Part shown: positions 42,612-51,112 of the stretch, in pieces | Position numbering within the stretch: position 1 is the stretch's first letter | Layout of the letters: each line of letters begins with the position of its first letter | Assembly (NCBI RefSeq): GCF_900156315.1 | Contig: NZ_FTNI01000002.1 | Location: 62,001-126,000, forward strand | Length of the DNA: 64,000 bases | Direction of reading: 5' to 3' | From: Microbispora rosea | GTDB lineage: Bacteria; Actinomycetota; Actinomycetes; Streptosporangiales; Streptosporangiaceae | Made by a program: the position numbers and the translations under genes | Notes under the pieces: model-generated | What the model was told of the DNA's origin: nothing | The model's input: only the letters and a program-made list of their open reading frames with translations | The model's database searches: none

Positions 42612-45233
42612 TCAGGTCGCCCTGCGCCGGGGGAGCGGCAGGCGCGACCGGGTGAACGCGGCGCCGCCGAGCGCGGCCAGCAGGGGGAGCCCCACGACGA
42701 GCAGGGCGATGAGCGCCCAGGGGATCGCGATCGCGGGGTCGACGGGCACGATCGTCATCACTCCGTCGGGGCGCAGGACCACGGCCGGGTAGGGGAAGGG
42801 CCGCGAGGCCGCGGCGACGCCCGGGGCGAGGCCGGCGAGCACGCCCGCGACCGAGCCCAGCAGCGCGATCACCAGCGCCTGCCCGGCGACGACGGCCCGC
42901 TTCACGCGTGGCGCCGCCCCCACGGCCGACATGGTCTCCAGGTCGGGGCGCGCCTCGACGGCGGCCAGCATGGTCGCGACGGACGTCATCCCCAGCACGA
43001 GCACGGCCGCGGCGATGCCCAGCACGACCAGGAGGAGCATGTCGTCCGGCGTCTCCGGAGTCTCGAGCCGCACGGAGGCCTTTCCGGTGATCCGTTCCAC
43101 CTTCGCGGCGATCCGGTCCGCCGTCGCCCGCGGAGTGCGGAAGTCCGCGGGGTCCACCAGGAGCATGGAGGTGACGGTGCCGTACCCGTTCTTCGCCGCC
43201 GCCTCGGGTGAGACGACCACGCGGGCCCAGCCCTGCCCGGTGGGCCGCACGCCGACGGCGGGCAGGGTGAGCGCCAGAGGGTCCTCTCCTCCGGTCGCGG
43301 GCGTCAGCCCGATGCGCACCTCACCCTGACGGATCACGTCGGGGTTGAGCACGACCAGCTTCCCCTCGCGGAGCGCCGCCACCGCGCCGGAGTCCTCGCG
43401 CCGCAGCACGTAGCGGAGCAGGTCCTCGCCGCCCACCAGGAGCCCGCCGGACCTGGTCACGTCGAGCACTTCAACTCGGTTGGTCCCCGAGGCGTCGTCC
43501 GGCACGAGGGCGAACAGCGGGGCGCCGGAGGGGGTCGCGAGTATCCGCGCCTCGATCAGCGGCACACGGGCGGGCAGTTCCTCGCGTACGGCGGAGCGCA
43601 CCCGGTTCCAGAGCTCGGGAGTGAGGTCCGGCCCGGTCACCTGGAGAGCCCCGGCCGGAGCCTGCGCGTAGTCCACCACCAATCTCTGCGCGGCCACGCT
43701 GTGCCCGGCCACTCCCACCGCCACGAGCGCCACGACCGCGGTCATCACCGCCGCGACGGCGGGCGCCGTACGGCCCCTGTTGCGTACGGCGTCTCTGGCG
43801 GCGAACCGGAGCGGCAGGGGAAGCCGGGCGGCGAGCCGGGCCGTCGCCGCGAGGAACACCGGCACCAGGGCGACCAGGCCGAGCTGGGTGACCAGGGCCG
43901 AGGTCCCGGTCCAGGCGATGTCGTGACCCGCGCTCGCGATCGTCGCCGCCGTGCCCGCGACGACGAGCACGACTCCCAGCAGCGGACGGTCCGCCCGCTC
44001 ACGACTCCGCTCCCGCCGGCCCGACAGCACGGCGACCGGGTCCGTACGGCTCGCCGCGACGGCCGGGGCGAGCGCGGCCAGCAGTCCCGCGACGACGCCC
44101 AGCACCGTGACCATCGCGACCTCGGCCCAGGGGACCTGGAACGAGCCCAGCAGGAATCCGGCGCGCCACTCCAGCAGCGGCGTCGCGAGCCGGGACGCGA
44201 CGACGCCCAGCGCCGCGCCGAGCACGGAGGCGGCGACGCCGAACAGCAGGCCGTCGGCGAGCGCGATCGTCCGCAGGTGTGCGGGGGAGCCGCCCTGGAC
44301 GGCGACCAGCGCGAACTCGCGCGATCTGCGCAGCCGCCCGACGGCGAAGGCCGGCCCGGCCAGCAGGACGACCTCCAGCAGCATGATCGCGACCCACGGC
44401 ACGGCCCGCACGGGGTCGAACACGCGCGAGTGCGGCTCGTCCGCCGTGAGCCGATCGGTGACGGCACGGCTGACGACCACGAGGCCCTGCGCGTTCAGCC
44501 GCCGCACGTCCGCCCACGTCAACGGCCGTGGAGAGTCCACCAACCAGGCGCGTGACATCAGCTCGGAGTCGACCGGCCCGAAGGCGTCGGCCGGCAGGCT
44601 GCCGGGGAAGGTCGCGAGCGTGGGCTCGATCCCCGCCAAGGCGAACAGGGCCACGCCGACGACCCGCACCGGGCGGCGTTCCTCGCCGACGAGGAGCGTC
44701 ACCCCCGGAGCCACGGCCCGGGCGTCGTCCCTGTTCATCCGCTCGGCAGACACCACCGCCTCGCCGGGAGCGGCGGGCAGCCTGCCCTCGGTCAGCCGGA
44801 AGGTGCCCCGGGACATCGGATCGCGGAGATCGACCTGACGGATCTCTCCCGTCTCATACCCCTGCGGGGTCAGATAGCGGAGCGTCCCCCGCGCCACCGG
44901 GACGACCCGGCTGCCGGGCGCGAGCAGCGCCGTGACCTCGGCCTGCGTGAACGGCACGTCGCCGGGCTGTGTGGAGACGCCGTTGCCCCACGCGTCCTGG
45001 GTGAGGCCCGCCCACCCGTGGGCGCCGGTCACCACCGCGTCGGCCTGTCCGATCGGGTAGTGCTGGCGGTCGCTTCCCGTCACGGGGAAGAGCGCGGTCA
45101 GCGCGAGGACGGCGAGGGCGACCGGAAGGCCGATCATCGCGAGGATCAGCGCGCTGCGCCACTTCGTCCGCAGGGCGTTGCGGCGGGAGATCCGTAACGC
45201 CGCTCTCACCTCGCTCGCGTGGATCGGGCTCAT
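42612..45233 (-). CDS. ABC transporter permease, FtsX/MacB type
   Basis: 873 residues; ATG overlaps the ATPase stop (ATGA). It has an N-terminal helix (RSALILAMIGLPVALAVLALTALF), a large extracytoplasmic region, a first FtsX core (VPWVAIMLLEVVLLAGPAFAVGRLRRSREFALVAVQGGSPAHLRTIALADGLLFG), a second core (LLVVLGIAAAVLVLGMTSVATMLAAVEARPDLETMSAVGAAPRVKRAVVAGQAL) and a C-terminal helix. This duplicated FtsX layout fits exporters of antimicrobial peptides or lipoproteins, or mechanotransmitters, in Gram-positives. With the ATPase and PadR regulator it makes a three-gene operon reading leftwards. Confidence 0.9.
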   Translation of the reverse strand: MSPIHASEVRAALRISRRNALRTKWRSALILAMIGLPVALAVLALTALFPVTGSDRQHYPIGQADAVVTGAHGWAGLTQDAWGNGVSTQPGDVPFTQAEVTALLAPGSRVVPVARGTLRYLTPQGYETGEIRQVDLRDPMSRGTFRLTEGRLPAAPGEAVVSAERMNRDDARAVAPGVTLLVGEERRPVRVVGVALFALAGIEPTLATFPGSLPADAFGPVDSELMSRAWLVDSPRPLTWADVRRLNAQGLVVVSRAVTDRLTADEPHSRVFDPVRAVPWVAIMLLEVVLLAGPAFAVGRLRRSREFALVAVQGGSPAHLRTIALADGLLFGVAASVLGAALGVVASRLATPLLEWRAGFLLGSFQVPWAEVAMVTVLGVVAGLLAALAPAVAASRTDPVAVLSGRRERSRERADRPLLGVVLVVAGTAATIASAGHDIAWTGTSALVTQLGLVALVPVFLAATARLAARLPLPLRFAARDAVRNRGRTAPAVAAVMTAVVALVAVGVAGHSVAAQRLVVDYAQAPAGALQVTGPDLTPELWNRVRSAVREELPARVPLIEARILATPSGAPLFALVPDDASGTNRVEVLDVTRSGGLLVGGEDLLRYVLRREDSGAVAALREGKLVVLNPDVIRQGEVRIGLTPATGGEDPLALTLPAVGVRPTGQGWARVVVSPEAAAKNGYGTVTSMLLVDPADFRTPRATADRIAAKVERITGKASVRLETPETPDDMLLLVVLGIAAAVLVLGMTSVATMLAAVEARPDLETMSAVGAAPRVKRAVVAGQALVIALLGSVAGVLAGLAPGVAAASRPFPYPAVVLRPDGVMTIVPVDPAIAIPWALIALLVVGLPLLAALGGAAFTRSRLPLPRRRAT

Positions 45234-45973
45234 CGGGCGGTCTCCATCCCCGCGGCGGACGAGTCGGCGACCTGCCCGTCCTTGAGGAAGACGACGCGGT
45301 CGGCCCAGGCCGCATAACGGGGCTCGTGGGTGACCAGCAGCACGGCGGCCCCGGCGTCGGCCCGCTGCCGGAGCACCTGGATGATCTCGTCGCCGCCGCG
45401 GGTGTCGAGGGCGCCGGTCGGCTCGTCCGCCAGCAGCAGCCTCCGCCGCCCGACGAGCGCCCGGGCGATGGCGGCACGCTGGCGCTGGCCGCCCGACAGG
45501 TCGTCGGGGAACCGGTCGCCGAGGTCCGCGAGCCCGACCTCCTCCAGCACCGCCGTCGCCTCCGCCCTGGCCTTCGCCGTACGGACGCCGTCCAGCTCGC
45601 GCGGGAGCGCGACGTTCTCGGCGACGGTCAGCGACGGGATGAGATTGAGATCCTGGAAGACATATCCGGCGCTCCTGCGGCGCAGCTCCGCCAGTCGTCT
45701 CTGGGACAGATCCCGCAGCTCCCGGCCTTCGAGGACGACGGATCCCTCCGTCGGCCGGTCGAGCCCGCCCGCCAGGTTGAGCAGGGTGGACTTGCCGGAC
45801 CCGGACGGGCCCATCACCGCGACCAGCTCTCCGGCGGGGACGTCCAGGCTGACGCCCCGCAGCGCGTGGACGGCACCCGTCCCCTCGCCGTGGACGCGTA
45901 CGACGCCGGTCATGCGCACGACCGGCTCGGCGTCCGGCGCGGGCAACCGGTCCGGAGGTCGGGTTTCGGTCAC
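45230..45973 (-). CDS. ABC transporter ATP-binding protein, LolD/MacB type
   Basis: 247 residues. Walker A MGPSGSGKSTLLNLAGGLD, Q-loop YVFQDLNLIPSLTVAENVALP, signature LSGGQRQRAAIARAL, Walker B LLLADEPTGALDTRGGDEI and H-loop VTHEPRYA are complete. It belongs to the FtsE/LolD/MacB group, which pairs with FtsX-type permeases, consistent with the next gene. The start overlaps the PadR stop by 4 bp and its stop overlaps the permease start by 4 bp, so the three genes are translationally coupled. Confidence 0.95.
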   Translation of the reverse strand: MTETRPPDRLPAPDAEPVVRMTGVVRVHGEGTGAVHALRGVSLDVPAGELVAVMGPSGSGKSTLLNLAGGLDRPTEGSVVLEGRELRDLSQRRLAELRRRSAGYVFQDLNLIPSLTVAENVALPRELDGVRTAKARAEATAVLEEVGLADLGDRFPDDLSGGQRQRAAIARALVGRRRLLLADEPTGALDTRGGDEIIQVLRQRADAGAAVLLVTHEPRYAAWADRVVFLKDGQVADSSAAGMETAR

Positions 45974-46515
45974 GGGTTCTCCTCGGAGGGACGGGCGAGG
46001 ACGGCCTCGCAGTGGTCGAGCCAGCGCTGCTCGGCCTCGGCATGGAAGATCATCGAGTCGACGACCAGGCGCTGGGCGGCCTCGGTGGACGCGTCGAGGG
46101 TCCGCAGGGCGCGGGTGAGCTCCTGCAGACTCCGCATGGTCGCGGAGCGCTGGGCCCGGATGACCGCCGCGACGTCCACGCCGGGCGTGGTGACCGCCAT
46201 CGCGAGCTTGATGACGAGCTCGTCACGGGGCCGGTCGGCCCGGGAGACGGGTTTGGCGAACCACCGGTCGAGCTCGTCGCGGCCTTCGGAGGTGATGGCG
46301 TAGCGGACCCGGCCCTGCTCGTCCTGACCGTCCTGACCGCCCTGGTCGTCGCGGGACACCAGGCCGTCGCGTTCGAGGCGGGACAGCGTCGTGTAGACCT
46401 GCCCGATGTTCAGGGGCCAGGTCGTCGCCGTGGACGCCTCGAACTCGGCCCTGAGCTGGTAGCCGTAGCGCAGGCCCCGGCTCAGCAGGGCGAGCAGGCC
46501 GTGTCGTACCGACAT
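45970..46515 (-). CDS. PadR-family transcriptional regulator
   Basis: 181 residues. The N-terminal winged helix (RHGLLALLSRGLRYGYQLRAEFEASTATTWPLNIGQVYTTLSRLERDGLV) has the characteristic PadR GYQL and IYxxLxRLE-like elements. The C-terminal helical dimerisation domain (RDELVIKLAMAVTTPGVDVAAVIRAQR) is PadR_C-like. First gene of the operon with the exporter. A perfect 24-bp palindrome touches its start codon, so it very likely represses its own operon; the inducer is probably a compound exported or sensed by the transporter (inference). Confidence 0.93.
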   Translation of the reverse strand: MSVRHGLLALLSRGLRYGYQLRAEFEASTATTWPLNIGQVYTTLSRLERDGLVSRDDQGGQDGQDEQGRVRYAITSEGRDELDRWFAKPVSRADRPRDELVIKLAMAVTTPGVDVAAVIRAQRSATMRSLQELTRALRTLDASTEAAQRLVVDSMIFHAEAEQRWLDHCEAVLARPSEENP

Positions 46516-46517
46516 GG

Positions 46518-46541
46518 ATACTCAGTATGCATACTGAGTAT
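46518..46541. promoter_or_regulatory. perfect 24-bp palindrome, candidate PadR operator
   Basis: Each arm is ATACTCAGTATG and the centre is at 46529/46530. It begins 2 bp before the PadR start codon. On the minus strand a CATACT -10-like hexamer falls within the right half, 8 nt before the ATG, so a bound regulator would cover promoter and start site. Confidence 0.8.
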
Positions 46542-46567
46542 GCCCTTGGCTATCGGCCGGACCCGGG

Positions 46568-46604
46568 CCCGTCAGGGGTGTGTCCCTCACGCACCCCTGA
46601 CGGG
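46568..46604 (-). terminator. inverted repeat over the stop of the PNPOx-fold gene
   Basis: A perfect 13-bp stem CCCGTCAGGGGTG / CACCCCTGACGGG has an 11-nt loop that contains the stop codon of the minus-strand gene. It could terminate that transcript or protect its end; it lacks a T tract. Confidence 0.5.
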
Positions 46605-47468
46605 CGGGTTGAACCGGGAGTACTCCTCGAACGCCCAGCGCAGCGGGCTCGCGCCGCCGACCTGGAGCACGCGCTCGACGTCGAACTCCACGAGCCGCTG
46701 GGCTCCCGGCACCTCGCGAGGGTCCCAGTCGACCCGCGCCCTGCCGGTCAGGTGCAGCGCGTCCCCGGTGGCCCAGTCGAGGAAGAGCAGGCCGGCGGCG
46801 GGGTTCAGCTCCAGGTTGCCGAGGGTCATGTACATGAGGTTGCCCGCGTAGTCGGGCCAGACGAGCCGCCGGGCGTCCACCACCTCGACGAACCCGGGGT
46901 TGCCGCCCCGGTGCGAGACGTCCGAGCCGAGCCCGGGCGCGTGCGTCGCGACGAAGAAGGTGTCGGCGGCGCTGATCCACTTCTGCTGGGCCTCCGACAG
47001 GAGGTCTCCGGACCACGACGTCCGCTCACCGGGCTCCAGGTCCTCGGTGATCGTCCGCTTCTGCAGATATTTGGGGCAGTTCGAATACACCTGCTCGGTC
47101 CGTACGACCAGGTGGTCGCCGTCCCGCCGGGCCCGGCCGTTGACCCGCATCCGCCGGCGGGTCCACGGCTCAAGGGCCAGCATGCCGATGTCGTGCTCGT
47201 CGTCGAACACTCCCGCGAGCGGCGCGCCGGGCACCGCGTCCACGAGGATCGTGCGGTCGCCGGTCGCGGTGGCGAAGCCCGCCCGGCCGGTGAGCGGCGC
47301 GGACCACACGCGGCCCTCGCGGTCCTCCGCGCCGATCACGACCATGCGCTGGGCTTCCAGGAACCGCGCGGCGGCCTCCGGTATCTCGGCCCGTACGCGG
47401 GCCGACCCGTGCTCCGCCAGCCGGACGCCCGCCCGGCGCTGGACCGCGATCTCTCCCGCGTGCCGCAT
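46587..47468 (-). CDS. pyridoxamine 5'-phosphate oxidase-fold (flavin-binding) protein
   Basis: 293 residues from the ATG at 47468, two bases after the VOC gene stop, so likely coupled. The split-barrel core appears as VRAEIPEAAARFLEAQRMVVIGAEDREGRVWSAPLTG at the N-terminus. A second copy-like segment (ISAADTFFVATHAPG, then GFVEVVDARRLVWPDYAGNLMYMTLGNLELNPAAGLLFLDW) is typical of the actinobacterial two-barrel PNPOx-like family. Such proteins bind flavin or F420, often in detoxification or antibiotic inactivation; the reaction is unknown. Cotranscribed with the VOC protein. Confidence 0.85.
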   Translation of the reverse strand: MRHAGEIAVQRRAGVRLAEHGSARVRAEIPEAAARFLEAQRMVVIGAEDREGRVWSAPLTGRAGFATATGDRTILVDAVPGAPLAGVFDDEHDIGMLALEPWTRRRMRVNGRARRDGDHLVVRTEQVYSNCPKYLQKRTITEDLEPGERTSWSGDLLSEAQQKWISAADTFFVATHAPGLGSDVSHRGGNPGFVEVVDARRLVWPDYAGNLMYMTLGNLELNPAAGLLFLDWATGDALHLTGRARVDWDPREVPGAQRLVEFDVERVLQVGGASPLRWAFEEYSRFNPPVRGA

Positions 47469-47470
47469 CT

Positions 47471-47914
47471 CTAGAAGAATCCGCAGGTCGGAACGTCGGA
47501 CCTGGGAGCGGGGCGGTCGTCGGCGCCGCTCGGCGCGTAGATCTCCAACCGGATCCCGTCGGGGTCCTCGAAGAACAGACCGCCAGAGGAGCCGCCCTCG
47601 CGGTGCGGGACGATGCCGCCGTGGTGGATCGTCGCCCCGGTCTCCCGGACGACGGCCTCCGCCCCGCGTACGGCGTCGATGTCCGGCACCTGGAAGGACA
47701 GGTGGTGCAGCCCCGGCAGGCCGGGGGCGAACGTGCCCTCGCTCTGCTGCCACAGCGTCAGCACCAGCGTGCCGTCCTGGGTGAGGAACGCGTAGCGGTG
47801 CGCCTCGTCGGCCGACTCGGCGGCGAGATCGAAGCCGAAAATCTTCCGGTAGAAGCCGACCGACCTGTCGAGATCCGAGACGTTCAGTCCGACGTGCCCC
47901 GTGGTGAAGCTCAT
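47471..47914 (-). CDS. VOC family (glyoxalase/bleomycin-resistance-like) protein
   Basis: 147 residues with two beta-alpha-beta-beta-beta modules. The first strand is TTGHVGLNVSDLDRSVGFYRKIFGFDL (metal His at GHVGLNV); the second module has GLHHLSFQVPDI, then GLFFEDPDGIRLEIYAP (terminal metal Glu). Such proteins are metal-dependent isomerases/dioxygenases or drug-sequestering proteins; no substrate can be named. GGGGGCGGCT precedes the ATG. The promoter region has a repeated CTAACGG-N6-CCGTT operator, so the VOC/PNPOx pair is probably induced by a specific compound. Confidence 0.9.
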   Translation of the reverse strand: MSFTTGHVGLNVSDLDRSVGFYRKIFGFDLAAESADEAHRYAFLTQDGTLVLTLWQQSEGTFAPGLPGLHHLSFQVPDIDAVRGAEAVVRETGATIHHGGIVPHREGGSSGGLFFEDPDGIRLEIYAPSGADDRPAPRSDVPTCGFF

Positions 47915-47935
47915 AGCCGCCCCCTTCGTCGCAAG

Positions 47936-48005
47936 TTCTAACGGACTATCCCGTTAGAAGATGGAGAAAAGGCTAACGGACTTCTCCGTTGAAGTCCATT
48001 AGAAG
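47936..48005. promoter_or_regulatory. operator array upstream of the VOC/PNPOx operon
   Basis: Site 1 (47936-47959) is a perfect dyad TTCTAACGG-N6-CCGTTAGAA. Site 2 (47971-47993) repeats it as GGCTAACGG-N6-CCGTTGAA, with centres 35 bp apart. A third half-site CCATTAGAA follows at 47997-48005. The form fits a TetR- or MarR-type dimer binding twice on the same DNA face. The regulator is not obviously encoded next door. Confidence 0.7.
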
Positions 48006-48113
48006 GCGGGCCGCTCGCGCCGGGAGAGCGGCAGGAGTGACCATGGAGACGGCGCGAGCGCGACCGGTGGGGTTCAGGCGGCCGTTCGATCGGGAGGGCG
48101 AACGCCCCGGGGT

Positions 48114-48701
48114 TCAGGCGTTCTTGTGCTGGCGGTAGTGACGGGCCGCGCGGGCGCGGTTGCCGCAGGCCACCGAGCACCACTCCTGGCGCGGGTGCTC
48201 CCTGACGAAATACAGCACACACCGGGGCGCGGGGCAGGCGCGGAGCTGCTCCCGGTGCGGCCCGCCCAGCAGGTCGACGGCGGCGGACGCGAGGGTCGCC
48301 CGCAGGCGGGCGGAGTCGCCGGCGGCCAGGGCCGGCAGGGTCCGGGCGTGGGGCGCCTCGTCCTGCGGCCATTCGAGCCGGGGGGCGACGGGCACCGCCG
48401 CCGCCGTGGCGTTCACGAGATCGAGGGAGGGCTCGAAGGCCGGCAGCCGGGCCGCGTCCGCGGCGCTCGCCGGCCCGGGGGACACGGCCCGGGCGAACAG
48501 CGCGCGGATCGCCTGCCGCAGCGCCACGACCTCCTCACGCATCTCGGCAGTGACGACGAACGCGGCGGGGTCGATGCCGAGCTCGGGCGCGTGGTCGCCG
48601 ACCCAGGCGGTGAGGCCGCCGACATCCTCCAGCGCGTCCACCGGGCCGGACCGGTTCGCCCGGATGGTGCTCACGAATTCCAGGGCCAGCAGCGAGGACA
48701 T
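48114..48701 (-). CDS. CGNR zinc-finger protein with ABATE domain
   Basis: 195 residues. The N-terminal ABATE-type helical domain (LALEFVSTIRANRSGPVDALEDVGGLTAWV) is followed by the C-terminal CGNR finger: CPAPRCVLYFVREHPRQEWCSVACGNRARAARHYRQHK, with four cysteines and the CGNRxR signature. The finger is thought to bind nucleic acid and the first domain to sense a stress ligand, so the family is presumed to be regulatory. It may or may not control the operator array 110 bp downstream. Start complementary to 48699-48701. Confidence 0.9.
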   Translation of the reverse strand: MSSLLALEFVSTIRANRSGPVDALEDVGGLTAWVGDHAPELGIDPAAFVVTAEMREEVVALRQAIRALFARAVSPGPASAADAARLPAFEPSLDLVNATAAAVPVAPRLEWPQDEAPHARTLPALAAGDSARLRATLASAAVDLLGGPHREQLRACPAPRCVLYFVREHPRQEWCSVACGNRARAARHYRQHKNA

Positions 48702-48760
48702 CCGCTCAGTCTAACGTGGTCGGCCGGGTGTGCCCGTGAGACCGGGAGGCTGGAGGGGTG

Positions 48761-48967
48761 TCAGCGGCGGATGGCCTTGGCGAGGATGGCGACGAAGGCC
48801 GCGAAGCCCAGCCCGCCCACGAGGACGGGCGCCATGACGACGGCGTCGGGCTCGGGCCCGGTCAGATAGCGGATCCCCATGCCGATGAACAGCAGGCCGC
48901 ACAGCAGGGACATCCAGTTCGTACGGTGCACCCGGCGCGGGCGCTCGGGCTGCGACTCAGGCACCAC
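48761..48967 (-). CDS. small two-helix membrane protein coupled to the PspC gene
   Basis: 68 residues with two hydrophobic segments (NWMSLLCGLLFIGMGIRYL and VMAPVLVGGLGFAAFVAILA). It starts at a GTG inside the end of the PspC-protein gene (11-bp overlap), with GGAGG 6 nt upstream inside that gene, so it is translated by coupling. Function unknown. Position suggests an accessory of the envelope-stress module. Confidence 0.75.
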   Translation of the reverse strand: MVPESQPERPRRVHRTNWMSLLCGLLFIGMGIRYLTGPEPDAVVMAPVLVGGLGFAAFVAILAKAIRR

Positions 48968-50990
48968 GGCGCACCTCCACGTCGCCGACCCCGGCCTTGA
49001 CGTGCAGCTCGATCGTCGGCACGTCGCCCTCGACGGGCGCCTCGGGCTCGAGGACGCGGTCGAAGCGCACGTCGCTGCCGTCCTCGACCTTGTGGTCGAT
49101 CCTCACCTCGCCCAGCTTGGCGGAGCCGTGCACCTCCACGCGGGCGGTCGTCGGCACGATCACCGTGAGCTGCCCGATCGACACCGAGGCGTCGAATCTG
49201 ACCCGGACGCCCGGTTTGATCGTCACGTCGCTCAGGTCGAGTTTGCCCTCGCCGATGCCCAGTTCGTAGGCGCCGGGCGACTGGACAGTGCCGACGGGGT
49301 GCCAGACGAAGCTGCCGACCTTGCGGGGGATGCCGTTCACCGTCGAGCTTCCCACCAGCACGAGGGCCACGATCGTCCCCGCGGCGATCAGCGCGGCGCC
49401 CCGGCCGAACCAGGCCGCGACCAGCAGGCCCGCCCCTATCGTGACGAGGACCGCCCCGCCGACGACCGGCAGGCCGACCGAGCCGGAGCCGGTCCGCTGC
49501 ATGGTGACCATGATCCCTCCAACGATCAGGGCGAGGCAGATGGTGAGGCCGCCGACGAACGACCTGGGCCGCTTGGGCCTCGCCGGCCTCGGGGGTGGCG
49601 GCACGGGCGGGGCATAGGGGCTCGGCGGGGGATAGGGCGACCCGTAGGGCTGGTGCGGCTGCTCCCGCCTCGTATAAGGGCCGTGGGGAGCGAAGGGCTC
49701 TCCGGCTCCGTAGCCGTGCCCTCCGGCGCCGTGTCCCCGCGTTCCGTGTCCCGGCGTTCCATGTCCCCGCGCGCCGTGCCGGTCGTCCCGGGCGCCGCTG
49801 CCCCCGTACGCGCCCTCCCGCGCCTCGCGTGCCAGGTCGGACAGCCGCCGGTAGCCGTCGCCGGCCGGAGGCGCGGAGACGGAGGGCCCCGGCGCTCCAG
49901 GAGCCCAGCCGACCGGCGTCCCGGGCGCGTCCGGTCCCAGGCGGGTGGGGCCCGCGGCGTTCGGACCCAGGACGTTCGAGCCGGGGGCGTTCGGGTCCGG
50001 TGCGTTCGGATCCGGGGGGTACGGCGTGCCGGGAGCGGGCTCCGCGGCCAGCCGGGCGACGGACTCGAAGGGCCGGGTCGGCGGGTCGCCGCCGGGCCGC
50101 CCCGCCGATGCCGCCGGGTCCCCGGAGAAGGCCTCCTGGACGAGCGTGTCGTCCACGGCCTTCGGAGGCGCCGCCGGGTCCTGGACGATCGTGTCGTGGA
50201 CCGCGGTGTCGTCCGCTGCCGCCGCCCGGATCTTCGTGTCATGGACCGCGGGGTCGTCCGCGGCGCTCTCCGTAGCCGTGTCGGCGCGCGTGGAGGCCTC
50301 CGCGGCGGGGGCCGCGGTGTCCGCTGCCGGGCCGTTGTCCGCCGCCCTCGCCGTCTCCGCCGTGTCCGCAACGGGCGGCTGTGCCTGAGCCTGCGGCGCC
50401 GGTGTCTCCCGTAGCGGTGTCTCCGTCATCGGCGCTCCCGCCTCGTACGGCTCCCGCGCAGGTGGCGGAGTGAACGGCGCGAACGGCGCGAAGTTCGGGG
50501 TGGCCCGGGTCATGCCGCGCCGTCCCGTCGCCCGCTCGGGCATCGACTTGGCCATCGTCAGCAGGTCGACGCCGCGCGCGTGGGCCGCCATCAGCACGAT
50601 GGCCAACAGCGTGCCGACCACGATCGTGCCGCGGTTGATCCCTCCGGACGCGACGTTGATGATCAGGCCGAACGCGAAGACCGCGGCCAGCAGCGCGAGC
50701 ACGGTCTCGGCGTCGAACAGCCGCCGGGTCCACTGCTCCAGATGGCCGGGGCCGCCGCCCGGCTGGCGCATCAACAGGAACGCCGCGACGTACAGCAGGA
50801 CGCCGATGCCGGAGGCGAGGACGAGCACGGCGAAGCCGACCCGGAAGAGCACGGGGTCCATGCCGGTGAACCTGCCGAGGCCCGCGCAGACGCCCGTGAT
50901 CATGCGCCCGTCCCTGGAGCGGCTCAGCACCTTCTCGGGCTCGGGCGCGCCGGCGGAGTCGGGAGTGGGTGTCGGTGGTGCCTCGGTCAT
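48957..50990 (-). CDS. PspC-domain membrane protein with LiaF-like C-terminus
   Basis: 677 residues. PspC domain at ~20-78 (LSRSRDGRMITGVCAGLGRFTGMDPVLFRVGFAVLVLASGIGVLLYVAAFLLM), further helices to ~140, and a ~270-residue Ala/Pro/Gly-rich cytoplasmic linker with repeated VHDT/VDDT motifs and a His-Gly run (GHGTPGHGTRGHGAGGHGYG). A four-helix block (FVGGLTICLALIVGGIMV ...) and a C-terminal beta-helix-like adhesin/LiaF domain (LSDVTIKPGVRVRFDASVSIGQLTVIVP) follow. PspC and LiaF proteins modulate envelope-stress kinases. It is divergent from a PspC-kinase/NarL regulator pair and so is a likely signalling partner and target (inference). Confidence 0.88.
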   Translation of the reverse strand: MTEAPPTPTPDSAGAPEPEKVLSRSRDGRMITGVCAGLGRFTGMDPVLFRVGFAVLVLASGIGVLLYVAAFLLMRQPGGGPGHLEQWTRRLFDAETVLALLAAVFAFGLIINVASGGINRGTIVVGTLLAIVLMAAHARGVDLLTMAKSMPERATGRRGMTRATPNFAPFAPFTPPPAREPYEAGAPMTETPLRETPAPQAQAQPPVADTAETARAADNGPAADTAAPAAEASTRADTATESAADDPAVHDTKIRAAAADDTAVHDTIVQDPAAPPKAVDDTLVQEAFSGDPAASAGRPGGDPPTRPFESVARLAAEPAPGTPYPPDPNAPDPNAPGSNVLGPNAAGPTRLGPDAPGTPVGWAPGAPGPSVSAPPAGDGYRRLSDLAREAREGAYGGSGARDDRHGARGHGTPGHGTRGHGAGGHGYGAGEPFAPHGPYTRREQPHQPYGSPYPPPSPYAPPVPPPPRPARPKRPRSFVGGLTICLALIVGGIMVTMQRTGSGSVGLPVVGGAVLVTIGAGLLVAAWFGRGAALIAAGTIVALVLVGSSTVNGIPRKVGSFVWHPVGTVQSPGAYELGIGEGKLDLSDVTIKPGVRVRFDASVSIGQLTVIVPTTARVEVHGSAKLGEVRIDHKVEDGSDVRFDRVLEPEAPVEGDVPTIELHVKAGVGDVEVRRGA

Positions 50991-51034
50991 GGTCCCATCC
51001 TGGCCTCGCGCGCCATATCCCTGCCATCGGGGGA

Positions 51035-51085
51035 ACCCCTGACTCGTCCCCGACCCCTCAGGGGTGGCGTCAGGGCATGCCCTGA
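51035..51085. promoter_or_regulatory. divergent promoter region with CCCTGA dyads, candidate response-regulator sites
   Basis: A perfect 16-bp palindrome TCAGGGCATGCCCTGA (51070-51085), a dyad ACCCCT-C-AGGGGT (51053-51065) and a further ACCCCTGA (from about 51035) lie between the PspC gene and the kinase gene. All share CCCTGA/TCAGGG-type half sites. NarL-type regulators bind such inverted repeats. Confidence 0.6.
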
Positions 51086-51112
51086 TGCGCTCATGGTTTG
51101 CGACGTGTGACG

